A DNA stretch of 11,817 nucleotides from an uncultured Shinella sp. Lineage in GTDB: Bacteria > Pseudomonadota > Alphaproteobacteria > Rhizobiales > Rhizobiaceae. Numbering within the stretch: position 1 is the first letter of the stretch; every line of letters begins with the position of its first letter. This document shows positions 1 through 6,275 of the stretch, piece by piece. The stretch spans positions 1 to 11,817 of the forward strand of contig CAMLOC010000039.1 of NCBI GenBank assembly GCA_946481465.1. Reading direction: 5' to 3'. Under the pieces are notes generated by a model. The model was not told where the DNA came from and made no database searches. It saw only the letters and a list, made by a program, of their open reading frames with translations. Position numbers and translations under genes: made by a program.

Positions 1-46
1 GTTGACATCGTAGGGGTCACAGGTTCAATCCCTGTCACGCCCACCA
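1..46 (+). tRNA. tRNA-Val (anticodon GAC), 3' part, cut by window start
   Basis: The visible part folds as the 3' portion of a tRNA. The anticodon loop TTGACAT (2-8) has GAC at 4-6. It is followed by the 3' anticodon strand CGTAG (9-13), a five-base variable loop (14-18), a T arm with stem ACAGG/CCTGT (19-23 and 31-35) around loop TTCAATC (24-30), the acceptor strand CACGCCC (36-42), discriminator A43 and an encoded CCA (44-46). Anticodon GAC reads the valine codons GUC and GUU. The 5' acceptor strand, D arm and 5' anticodon strand lie outside the window, so pairing of the acceptor and anticodon stems cannot be verified here. Confidence 0.9.
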
Positions 47-57
47 TTCGAATTCCA

Positions 58-88
58 AAGGCCTTTCGGGAAACCGGAAGGCCTTTTG
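58..88 (+). terminator. Intrinsic terminator after tRNA-Val
   Basis: A 12-bp stem (58-69 with 74-85, containing one G-U pair) closes a GAAA tetraloop (70-73). The 3' arm runs into TTTT (84-87). It begins 11 bases after the tRNA CCA end, which is where a tRNA transcript would be expected to stop. There is no other gene it could serve on this strand. Confidence 0.88.
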
Positions 89-452
89 CTTTGCGGGGCG
101 GGCTTGCCGTCGAAACAAGGGTTCGCAGCCCTGCCGCGGGCTTTCGGGTGGCGGCGGGGAAATACACATATGCCGTGCAGGAAAGAGTTGACGGCAGGGT
201 GGCTCTTGCGGTCATATGATCCCAAGCCGCGTCGCATATCGCCGCGTGGATCGGCGTCAAGCAGGTGAAGTTCCACCTGAATCCGGCAGGCCGGCGTCGC
301 GCCGCACGCGCACTCTCCGCACGATTACCCCGTAAAACCGTAAAGTGTTTATCGCCCGGCAATGCTTGCGACCGTCTGTCGCTCTCCCAAAGATGGCGCA
401 CCCCCGTTGGAGGACGGGAATTCGAAAAGTCGATGTGATCGGAGGAGGATCC
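89..452 (+). other. Gene-free leader before the purine permease
   Basis: No convincing gene lies here; the short open frames lack ribosome-binding sites and look like chance frames in GC-rich DNA. It probably holds the permease promoter. The best sigma-70-like match is TTGACG (188-193), an 18-base spacer, then TCATAT (212-217), which would leave a leader of roughly 230 bases. A weaker alternative is TTACCC (325-330), 17 bases, TTTATC (348-353). A tandem 8-base near-repeat, CCGTAAAA then CCGTAAAG (330-345), lies inside that second candidate and could be a protein-binding site. I recognise no known purine riboswitch. Confidence 0.4.
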
Positions 453-1937
453 ATGAGCGACGCATCCAGCATACACCCGGTGGACGAGAAACTGCCTGCG
501 GGCAGGCTCGCGACGCTGGGCATCCAGCACGTACTCGTCATGTATGGCGGCGCGGTCGCCGTGCCGCTCATCGTCGGGCGCGCCCTGCAGCTCAGCCCGC
601 AGGACGTCGCGTTCCTGATTTCCGCCGACCTCTTCGTCTGCGGCCTCGTGACCATCATCCAGTCGCTCGGCTTCGGCCGGCATGTCGGCATCCGCCTGCC
701 CGTCATGATGGGCGTCACCTTCGCCTCCGTCGGGCCGATGGTCTCCATGGCGACCATGGCGCCGGGAACGGAAGGCGCGCGCATGATCTTCGGCGCCATC
801 ATCGGCGCCGGCTTCATCGCCTTCCTGCTCGCGCCCATCATGGGCCGACTCCTGCGCTTCTTCCCGCCCGTGGTGACGGGCACGATCATCCTCGTCATCG
901 GCGTGTCGCTGATGCGGGTCGGCATCAACTGGACCTTCGGCAACCCCTTCGGCCCGACCGCGCCCAAGCTGATCGACCCCGCGCATGCCGAATGGCTTGC
1001 CCAGATGAAGACGCTTGCCGAAAGCGGCGGCCCGGCGGTGCCCAGCGGCTTCGCCATCGCGCCGACCGTTTCCAACCCGGTCTATGCCGAGCCGAGCCAT
1101 ATCGCGCTGTCGGCGCTGGTGCTCGTCTCGATCCTCGCCATCGCCCGCTTCGGCCGCGGCCTCATCAGCAACATCGCCGTCCTCAGCGGCGTCGTCATCG
1201 GCTGCGTCGCCGCCTCGATCCTCGGCATGATGCATTTCGACCGCGTGGCCGATGCCGGCTGGTTCGCCGTCGTCACGCCGCTGCGCTTCGGCATGCCGAT
1301 CTTCGACCCCGTGCTGATCGCCACCATGACGCTCGTCATGATCGTCGTCATGATCGAATCGACCGGCATGTTCCTGGCCCTCGGCGAGATCACCGGCCGG
1401 CCGGTCTCCCAGCAGAATCTCACCGCGGGCCTGCGCGTCGACGGCATCGGCACGATGATCGGCGGCCTGTTCAACACCTTCCCCTATACGAGCTTCTCGC
1501 AGAATGTCGGCCTCGTCGGCGTCACCGGCGTGAAGAGCCGTTATGTGTGCGTGGCCGGCGGCATCATCATGATCGTGCTCGGCCTCATCCCGAAGATGGG
1601 GGCCCTCGTCGAAGCCGTGCCGACCTTCGTGCTCGGCGGCGCCGGTCTCGTGATGTTCGGCATGGTGGCCGCGACGGGCGTGCGCATCCTCACGACGGTG
1701 GACTTCAAGTCCTCGCGCAACAACCTCTTCGTCGTCGCCGTCTCCGTCGGTTTCGGCCTGATCCCGCTGCTCGCGCCGAACTACCTGATGTGGATGCCGC
1801 ACGCGATCCATCCCATCATCGAATCGGGCATCGTGCTCGCCTCCATCGTCGCCGTCCTGCTGAACGCCTTCTTCAACGGCGTGCGCTTCGAGCAGTCCGA
1901 CGCCGTCGAGGCCGCCCGCATGGCCGACAGCCACTGA
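453..1937 (+). CDS. NCS2-family uric acid/xanthine permease
   Basis: A 494-residue polytopic inner-membrane transporter of the nucleobase-ascorbate (NCS2) family, expected to import uric acid and/or xanthine by proton symport. The ATG at 453 is chosen because GGAGGA (441-446) lies just upstream and the following residues (MSDASSIHPVDEKLP) lead directly into the first membrane segment, with the family's QH pair in LGIQHVLVMYGGAVAVP. The NAT signature QNVGLVGVTG starts near residue 350. The NCS2 signature VPTFVLGGAGLVMFGMVAATG starts near residue 389 and fits the family pattern throughout. An acidic residue in IESTG near the middle matches the conserved Glu of the binding site. A T-G ending of the NAT motif is typical of xanthine/urate rather than uracil carriers. 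No urate or xanthine catabolic gene is adjacent, so the exact substrate is unproven. Confidence 0.9.
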   Translation: MSDASSIHPVDEKLPAGRLATLGIQHVLVMYGGAVAVPLIVGRALQLSPQDVAFLISADLFVCGLVTIIQSLGFGRHVGIRLPVMMGVTFASVGPMVSMATMAPGTEGARMIFGAIIGAGFIAFLLAPIMGRLLRFFPPVVTGTIILVIGVSLMRVGINWTFGNPFGPTAPKLIDPAHAEWLAQMKTLAESGGPAVPSGFAIAPTVSNPVYAEPSHIALSALVLVSILAIARFGRGLISNIAVLSGVVIGCVAASILGMMHFDRVADAGWFAVVTPLRFGMPIFDPVLIATMTLVMIVVMIESTGMFLALGEITGRPVSQQNLTAGLRVDGIGTMIGGLFNTFPYTSFSQNVGLVGVTGVKSRYVCVAGGIIMIVLGLIPKMGALVEAVPTFVLGGAGLVMFGMVAATGVRILTTVDFKSSRNNLFVVAVSVGFGLIPLLAPNYLMWMPHAIHPIIESGIVLASIVAVLLNAFFNGVRFEQSDAVEAARMADSH

Positions 1938-1954
1938 GAGAGCATCTATCCAAC

Positions 1955-1990
1955 AAAAAACCCGGCTTGCCGTGCGCGAGCCGGGTTTTT
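1955..1990. terminator. Intrinsic, probably bidirectional terminator
   Basis: A perfect 12-bp stem AAAAACCCGGCT (1956-1967) and AGCCGGGTTTTT (1979-1990) encloses an 11-base loop. The T-run on the plus strand and the A-run that becomes a T-run on the minus strand let it stop transcription from both sides. It starts 18 bases after the permease stop codon and lies 40 bases beyond the stop codon of the minus-strand lipoprotein gene. Confidence 0.9.
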
Positions 1991-2030
1991 CATGATCGAT
2001 GCCGCATGGAGGCCATGCGGCGGGCATTCG

Positions 2031-2165
2031 TCAGTTCAGCGGGATCTGAAGGCCGCCCGAGGCCGGCGGGCGGGCATAGGTCGTGTTGTTCGCCGCGGTC
2101 GCGCTGCATCCTGCCAGCGACAGGACCGCAAGCGCGGCAACGACGAAACCGGTGATGGGGCGCAT
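2031..2165 (-). CDS. Very small lipoprotein (44 residues)
   Basis: Translating the minus strand from ATG at 2165 gives 44 residues beginning MRPITGFVVAALAVLSLAGC and ending GLQIPLN before a TGA. The first 20 residues form a classical lipoprotein signal: a positive residue at position 2, a hydrophobic core, then the lipobox L-S-L-A-G-C with the lipidated cysteine at residue 20. The mature peptide would be only 25 residues, rich in Ala, Thr, Asn and Pro. A strong Shine-Dalgarno, AAAGGAGAG, ends six bases before the ATG. It lies 67 bases downstream of the GntR gene on the same strand and ahead of a shared terminator, so it could be read from the regulator transcript or from its own promoter. The signal peptide and ribosome-binding site make it credible as a gene. 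The function is not recognised. Confidence 0.8.
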   Translation of the reverse strand: MRPITGFVVAALAVLSLAGCSATAANNTTYARPPASGGLQIPLN

Positions 2166-2232
2166 GAATCTCTCCTTTGCGGTGTGCCCGTATGACATAG
2201 GCGTGATAGGGGCCGGCGTCCACCGGCGCTCG

Positions 2233-2976
2233 TCACGGCGCCTCGACGCACCCCGTCAGGCCGGAAATGTCGCGCGCGGCGAGATCGAGGATATGGCGCG
2301 AGCAGGCTTCTGCCCGCACGCCATCGCGCAGCCGCAGCGCATCGACCAGGTCGCGGTGCACGGATAGCGCCTCGTCGTGTCGCTCCGTCGCCCGGTTGGA
2401 GGCGTGCAACGCATAGGAAAGCGCGGCATGGATGATCGAGGAGAGCTGGTGGAAGACCTGGTTGTGGCTCGCCTTCAGCAGGGTCTCGTGGAAGCGCGCA
2501 TCGGCGGCGGTGAAGGCTTCGAGATCGCCCTCGGCAGCGCCCATGTCGTCGCAGGCGCGCTCGAGGTCGGCGATTTCCTGCGCCGTCGCCCGCGCGGCGG
2601 CGAGAAAGGCGGCGGCGGGCTCGACGGTGCGGCGCGCTTCGAGGATCGAGCCGAGAAGCTCGGCCGACAGCACGCCCGGCCCCATCCAGTCGAGGATCTG
2701 CGCGTCGAGCACGTTCCATTCCGAGCGGTCGCAGACAAGCGTGCCCACCCGCGGCCGGCCGCGCACGAGGCCCTTGGTTTCCAGAACCTTCAGCGATTCG
2801 CGGATGACGGTGCGGCTGACGCCGTAGGTCGCGCACAGGTCGCTTTCGCGCGGCAGCACCGATCCGGGCGCAAAGCGCCCGCCGCAGATATCGCCGCCGA
2901 TCGCCGCGGTCACGTTGTGGCGCACCCACGGCCGACGCGGCGACGGCCGGTGCGTCTTTGTTCCCTTGCCCGCCAC
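2233..2976 (-). CDS. GntR-family regulator, FadR/FCD subfamily (sugar-acid type)
   Basis: A 247-residue transcription factor. Residues about 18-82 form the GntR winged helix, with the recognition region LPRESDLCATYGVSRTVIRESL and wing G-R-P-R-V-G-T-L. Residues about 105-235 form the helical FCD effector domain. Its metal ligands appear intact as D159, H163, H207 and H228. The linker W-N-V-L-D-A-Q-I-L-D-W resembles that of hexonate regulators such as DgoR (W-N-L-L-D-P-D-V-L-x-W). The start is GTG at 2976, supported by GGAGG four bases upstream. The gene is divergent from the UxaA/GarD-family dehydratase across a 164-base promoter region. It therefore most likely represses that gene until a sugar acid binds; the link is inferred from position and family. 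Confidence 0.9.
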   Translation of the reverse strand: MAGKGTKTHRPSPRRPWVRHNVTAAIGGDICGGRFAPGSVLPRESDLCATYGVSRTVIRESLKVLETKGLVRGRPRVGTLVCDRSEWNVLDAQILDWMGPGVLSAELLGSILEARRTVEPAAAFLAAARATAQEIADLERACDDMGAAEGDLEAFTAADARFHETLLKASHNQVFHQLSSIIHAALSYALHASNRATERHDEALSVHRDLVDALRLRDGVRAEACSRHILDLAARDISGLTGCVEAP

Positions 2977-3022
2977 GCTGCCTCCGCTTCCTCAACCGGC
3001 ATGATCGTACAATTGCCGCTCA

Positions 3023-3051
3023 ATTATATGACTAATCGGCGGCGAGAGCCA
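3023..3051 (-). promoter_or_regulatory. Candidate promoter of the GntR gene
   Basis: On the minus strand a perfect TATAAT (3028-3023) lies 17 bases from TGGCTC (3051-3046), which matches the -35 consensus at three of six positions. Transcription would start about 40 bases ahead of the GTG start codon. The surrounding AT-rich patch, including ATTA-N6-TAAT (3024-3037), and the ATTGTACGAT sequence downstream would be natural places for autoregulatory binding, but neither fits a FadR-type operator cleanly. Confidence 0.5.
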
Positions 3052-3087
3052 TGGCCACCATTGGCAGGGAATGGGCAATCCACAATA

Positions 3088-3114
3088 TTGACTTCTGCCG
3101 ACAAAGTGCATAAT
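3088..3114 (+). promoter_or_regulatory. Candidate promoter of the UxaA/GarD-family gene
   Basis: TTGACT (3088-3093) and CATAAT (3109-3114) resemble -35 and -10 boxes, though the 15-base spacer is shorter than optimal. Such spacing fits a weak promoter. The 8-base palindrome CAATATTG (3083-3090) overlaps the -35 box and is a possible operator for the divergent GntR protein. Transcription would begin about 20 bases ahead of the ATG. Confidence 0.45.
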
Positions 3115-3140
3115 GCGCCGGTCCCAACCGAGGAGCCGCC

Positions 3141-4670
3141 ATGCTCGCCGACCGCCCCCCCGTGCTCGTCCTCAACCCGAAAGACAATGTCGGGGTCGTC
3201 CCCGCCAATGTCGATGCCGGCCGCATGCTGGTGAACGGCGTTGCCGCCGCCGAGCGCATTCCGCGCGGCCACAAGGTGGCGATCGCGCCGATCGCGGAAA
3301 ACGAGCCGGTGCGCAAATACGGCCAGATCATCGGCTATGCGACGAAGGCGATCCGCCCCGGCGAGCATGTCCACCTGCAGAACCTCGCCATTCTCGACGT
3401 GGCGCTGAAACACGAATTCTGCGTCGACAACGCCCCGCCGGCGATGGTGCCGGAGGCCGAGCGCCGCACCTTCGAGGGCTACGACCGCGGCAACGGCCGC
3501 ATCGGCACCCGCAACTATATCGGCATCCTCTCCACCGTGAACTGTTCCGCCACGGTCTCGCGCTATGTCGCCGAGCACTATGCCCGCAGGTTCCGCGAGG
3601 CCGGCCACGACAATATCGACGGCGTGGTGGCGCTGACCTATGGCGGCGGCTGCGCGCTGAACCTGAAGTCCGAGGGCGGGCGCATCCTGACGCGCACCTT
3701 CAAGGGCTATGCCCGCAACCCGAATTTCGGCGGCATCCTGATGATCGGCCTCGGCTGCGAGACCTTCCAGTACGGCCCGCTCGTCGAGGAGGCAGGGCTG
3801 GAGGAGGGCAAGACCTTCCGCACCATGATGATCCAGAACCAGGGCGGCACGCGCAAGACCATCGAGGCGGCCTGCGCGATGATCGACGACATGCTGCCGG
3901 ATGTCGGTCGCATCCGCCGCACGCCGCAGCCGCTGTCGGGCATCAAGCTGGCGCTCGAATGCGGCGGCTCGGACGGCTATTCCGGCATTTCCGCCAATCC
4001 CGCGCTCGGCATCGCCTCGGACCTTCTGGTGAAGGAGGGCGCGACGACGGTGCTGTCCGAAACGCCGGAAATCTACGGCGCGGAACACCTCCTGACCCGC
4101 CGCGCCGCCCGGCCGGAGGTCGCGGAAAAGCTGCTTTCCCGCATCGACTGGTGGCGGGACTACACGGCGAAGAACGACGCCGAACTCAACAACAATCCCT
4201 CGCACGGCAACAAGGCCGGGGGGCTCACCACCATCCTGGAAAAATCGCTCGGCGCGGTCGCCAAGGGCGGCTCCATGCCGCTCAACGCCGTCTATGAATA
4301 TGCCGAAGAGGTGACCGAGCCGGGCTTCGTCTTCATGGACACGCCCGGTTACGACCCGGCGGCGGTGACCGGCCAGATCGCCGGCGGCTGCAACCTCGTG
4401 GCCTTCACCACCGGCCGCGGCTCGGTCTCCGGCTACAAGCCGGCGCCCTGCATCAAGATCGCCACCAACACGCCGATGTACGAGCACATCAAGGACGACA
4501 TGGACATCAATTGCGGCACGATCGTCGACGGCACGGAGACGATCGAGGAGGCCGGCCGGCGCATCTTCGACTTCGTCATCGAAACCGCCTCCGGCCGCAA
4601 GACGGCGAGCGAGGCCTTCGACTACGGCGACAACGAGTTCGTGCCCTGGCAGGTCGGCGCCATCACCTGA
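3141..4670 (+). CDS. UxaA/GarD-family sugar-acid dehydratase (altronate/galactarate dehydratase type)
   Basis: A 509-residue cytosolic enzyme, close to the usual length for E. coli UxaA (495) and GarD (523). These are iron-dependent dehydratases that remove water from a hexonate or hexarate to give a 2-keto-3-deoxy sugar acid. Residues about 12-85 form the N-terminal SAF domain, including the R-G-H-K-V and P-G-E-H-V-H-L-Q-N motifs. The catalytic part starts with the family signature G-N-G-R-I-G-T-R-N-Y-I-G (117-128), then S-T-V-N-C-S-A-T (131-138), G-L-G-C-E (203-207), L-E-C-G-G-S-D-G (272-279), G-N-K-A-G-G (356-361) and N-C-G-T-I-V-D-G (457-464). The NCSAT stretch looks more GarD-like than UxaA-like. 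The start is fixed by GAGGAG (3130-3135) five bases before ATG. A dedicated divergent GntR gene suggests induction by substrate. No transporter or later pathway enzyme is adjacent, so the substrate is open. Confidence 0.88.
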   Translation: MLADRPPVLVLNPKDNVGVVPANVDAGRMLVNGVAAAERIPRGHKVAIAPIAENEPVRKYGQIIGYATKAIRPGEHVHLQNLAILDVALKHEFCVDNAPPAMVPEAERRTFEGYDRGNGRIGTRNYIGILSTVNCSATVSRYVAEHYARRFREAGHDNIDGVVALTYGGGCALNLKSEGGRILTRTFKGYARNPNFGGILMIGLGCETFQYGPLVEEAGLEEGKTFRTMMIQNQGGTRKTIEAACAMIDDMLPDVGRIRRTPQPLSGIKLALECGGSDGYSGISANPALGIASDLLVKEGATTVLSETPEIYGAEHLLTRRAARPEVAEKLLSRIDWWRDYTAKNDAELNNNPSHGNKAGGLTTILEKSLGAVAKGGSMPLNAVYEYAEEVTEPGFVFMDTPGYDPAAVTGQIAGGCNLVAFTTGRGSVSGYKPAPCIKIATNTPMYEHIKDDMDINCGTIVDGTETIEEAGRRIFDFVIETASGRKTASEAFDYGDNEFVPWQVGAIT

Positions 4671-4673
4671 CCG

Positions 4674-5024
4674 TCAGAGGTGCATGAGGATATTGACGAG
4701 CGTGCCGGCGGGATCGCGCACGAAGAAGCGCCGCACGCCCCAGGGCTCGTCCACCGGTCCGTATTCGACTGGGTGGCCGCCCCTCACCACGGCGGCGTGG
4801 ACCGCCTCCACGTCGTCCACCTCGATCGACAGGCCCGGCACCGGCGTTCCCCCGCCGCCTTGCGAGGCGAAACTCACCTGCAAGGGCATGGTGCCGTCCG
4901 TGCCGTAGGTGGCGATCCAGCCGTGGTCCATCAGCAGGTCCAGCCCCAATATGTCCTTGTAGAAACCGGCGACGGCGGCCGGATCGGTCGTCTCGACATT
5001 CGCGACGATGCGCTTGACCTTCAT
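4674..5024 (-). CDS. VOC-fold (glyoxalase/bleomycin-resistance type) protein
   Basis: A 116-residue single-unit VOC-superfamily protein. It shows the usual pattern: an opening strand (K-R-I-V-A-N-V-E), the helix A-A-V-A-G-F-Y-K-D-I-L-G-L-D, the middle strand G-L-S-I-E-V-D-D-V-E-A-V (64-75), and the closing G-V-R-R-F-F-V-R-D-P-A-G-T-L-V-N-I (96-112). The first-strand position that is often a metal-binding histidine appears to be asparagine or valine, so a standard glyoxalase metal site looks doubtful. A ligand-binding or ring-cleavage-like role is equally possible. The ATG at 5024 is chosen over an upstream in-frame codon because AAGGAGGT (5036-5029) sits just ahead. That site overlaps the TAA of the upstream GntR gene, indicating one transcript and translational coupling. 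The stop codon faces that of the dehydratase gene with three bases between and no clear terminator. Confidence 0.85.
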   Translation of the reverse strand: MKVKRIVANVETTDPAAVAGFYKDILGLDLLMDHGWIATYGTDGTMPLQVSFASQGGGGTPVPGLSIEVDDVEAVHAAVVRGGHPVEYGPVDEPWGVRRFFVRDPAGTLVNILMHL

Positions 5025-5028
5025 GGAA

Positions 5029-5037
5029 ACCTCCTTA
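5029..5037 (-). promoter_or_regulatory. Shine-Dalgarno of the VOC gene overlapping the GntR stop codon
   Basis: The minus-strand TAAGGAGGT merges the TAA stop of the GntR gene (5037-5035) with an almost perfect ribosome-binding site for the VOC gene, whose ATG starts five bases further on. This arrangement decides the VOC start and suggests that ribosomes finishing the regulator reinitiate on the VOC frame. Confidence 0.85.
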
Positions 5038-6084
5038 CCGGGCGACGGGCGTCGCATAGGCCGGCATGTCCGGCCGGTGCGCCGCGCGCAACTCCGCGAC
5101 GCGGCCGATCACCTTGGGCAGCGAAACCGTGATGTGATGGCGGAGCGTTTCGGCCGCGCGCGCGCGGTCGTCCACGTCGAGCGCGCGGAACACCGCCAGG
5201 TGCTCGGCGATGAAGGGCTCGTCGGCGGGCATGCGGTGCGAGACGCCGATGATGTGCTTGCTGACATTCAGCATGAAGCGCGCGCGGCGTAGCGCGATCA
5301 ACAGCTCCCGGTTCGGGCAGTAGCCGAGGCAGGTGATGTGCAGGTCCGTCTCGAGCCCGTCCATCGCCTCGACGGAGAGGGCAGGATAGACGGCCAGCGC
5401 CTCCTCCAGCCGCTGCGTCATGGCATGGCGCTCGGCCGGCGGGATGAAGGGGGCGGCCCGGCTCAGCGCCAGCGGCTCCAGCGCGATGCGGATATCGTGC
5501 AGGTCGCGCATGCGCTCCTCGTCGAGCGGCACCAGCGTCCAGCGCATGCGCTCGTCCTTTTCCGTGATGCCGAGCGCTTCGAGGCGGGTCAGCGCGTCGC
5601 GCGCGACCTGCCGCCCGACGCCGCGGGCGCGCGCCAGCTCCACCTCGTTGATGCGGTGGCGGCCGAAGACGGACAGATGCACCATCTCCCGCTCCAGGCT
5701 CTCGTAGATCGCCTCCCAGGCGGGGGCCTTGCGCAGGGCCGGCGCCTCCTCGTCGAGGCCGAGCATGCCGGCCGTCAGCACCACCCGTTTCGGCCCACCG
5801 CGCCCCTGCCCCACCAGGAAGCCGCGCCCGTCGAAGCGCCGGATCTGCCCCGCCGCCTCGAGCAACGCGAAAGCCTGGCGGACCGGCGTGCGCGTGGAGG
5901 AAAAGAGGGTCGCGACCGGCCCCTCCAGAAGCAGCGCGCCCTTGGGCAGCCGCCCGGCGGCAATCGCCTCCGCCAGCACATCGCGGATGCGCAGGTACAG
6001 CGGGCTCTTGTCGAGTGCCCCCTCGGCGCTTTCCGCGCCCGTTTCCGCCAAAGCCTGTCCGGTGCCGATCATGGCGCGGACCAT
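5035..6084 (-). CDS. GntR-family regulator with two winged-helix domains and an FCD domain
   Basis: About 349 residues, some 100 longer than a usual FadR/FCD regulator. Residues about 26-92 are a GntR-like winged helix (from S-P-L-Y-L-R-I-R-D-V-L through T-R-T-P-V-R-Q-A-F-A-L-L-E to the wing G-R-G-F-L-V-G). Residues about 122-186 look like a second one (A-I-Y-E-S-L-E-R-E-M, then R-I-N-E-V-E-L-A-R-A-R-G-V-G-R-Q-V-A-R-D-A-L-T-R-L-E-A-L-G and wing D-E-R-M-R-W). The rest (about 191-335) is FCD-like, with E245, H249, H295 and H316 in the places of the metal ligands (Glu in place of the usual Asp). The start is uncertain: ATG 6084 is used, but ATG 6072 and TTG 6108 are in frame and none has a good Shine-Dalgarno. 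The gene is coupled to the VOC gene downstream and divergent from ilvD. The extra domain length suggests an unusual operator. The effector is unknown. Confidence 0.82.
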   Translation of the reverse strand: MVRAMIGTGQALAETGAESAEGALDKSPLYLRIRDVLAEAIAAGRLPKGALLLEGPVATLFSSTRTPVRQAFALLEAAGQIRRFDGRGFLVGQGRGGPKRVVLTAGMLGLDEEAPALRKAPAWEAIYESLEREMVHLSVFGRHRINEVELARARGVGRQVARDALTRLEALGITEKDERMRWTLVPLDEERMRDLHDIRIALEPLALSRAAPFIPPAERHAMTQRLEEALAVYPALSVEAMDGLETDLHITCLGYCPNRELLIALRRARFMLNVSKHIIGVSHRMPADEPFIAEHLAVFRALDVDDRARAAETLRHHITVSLPKVIGRVAELRAAHRPDMPAYATPVAR

Positions 6085-6175
6085 CGCACGAATGCACTGT
6101 GCCGACAACGGTCATGTCCAGCGCGGGCGCAGGCAAGGAAATTGCGTCGCACCGGCAAAAAATCTCCATTCCTTT

Positions 6176-6203
6176 CGTGACGCGCGAGGCGTTTTGCGCT
6201 AGG
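6176..6203 (+). promoter_or_regulatory. Tentative ilvD promoter
   Basis: Between the divergent GntR gene and ilvD (6085-6275) the best plus-strand promoter-like pair is CGTGAC (6176-6181) and GCTAGG (6198-6203), 16 bases apart. Both boxes are poor matches to consensus, so this is a guess at position only. No leader peptide rich in Ile, Leu or Val codons and no attenuator-like terminator is visible between here and the ilvD start, so classical attenuation is not supported. Confidence 0.25.
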
Positions 6204-6275
6204 GAACCCTGCTGAGGCTCGCAATGCGGCCCGAAAAAGCCCATATGTCAGCCGCGTCCACTCGAGGAATTGACC

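Noticed and set aside
1..46. tRNA-Val 3' end as an integration site for a mobile element
   Set aside because: No integrase, no evident repeat of the tRNA 3' end and no change in base composition follow; the next gene is an ordinary permease behind a normal terminator.
362..2155. A 597-codon plus-strand frame overlapping the permease
   Set aside because: It is out of frame with a clear NCS2 permease, is dominated by Arg, His and Pro, and reads through the terminator at 1956-1990.
1990..2223. A 77-codon minus-strand frame over the small lipoprotein
   Set aside because: A different frame in the same place has both a strong Shine-Dalgarno and a lipoprotein signal sequence, which this one lacks.
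3024..4487. A 487-codon open frame on the minus strand
   Set aside because: It is antisense to the UxaA/GarD-family dehydratase and would also overlap the divergent promoter region. No motif supports it.
4660..4685. Imperfect hairpin at the convergent stop codons as a terminator
   Set aside because: CACCT and AGGTG can pair across the junction, but the stem is short and interrupted and no T-run follows on either strand.
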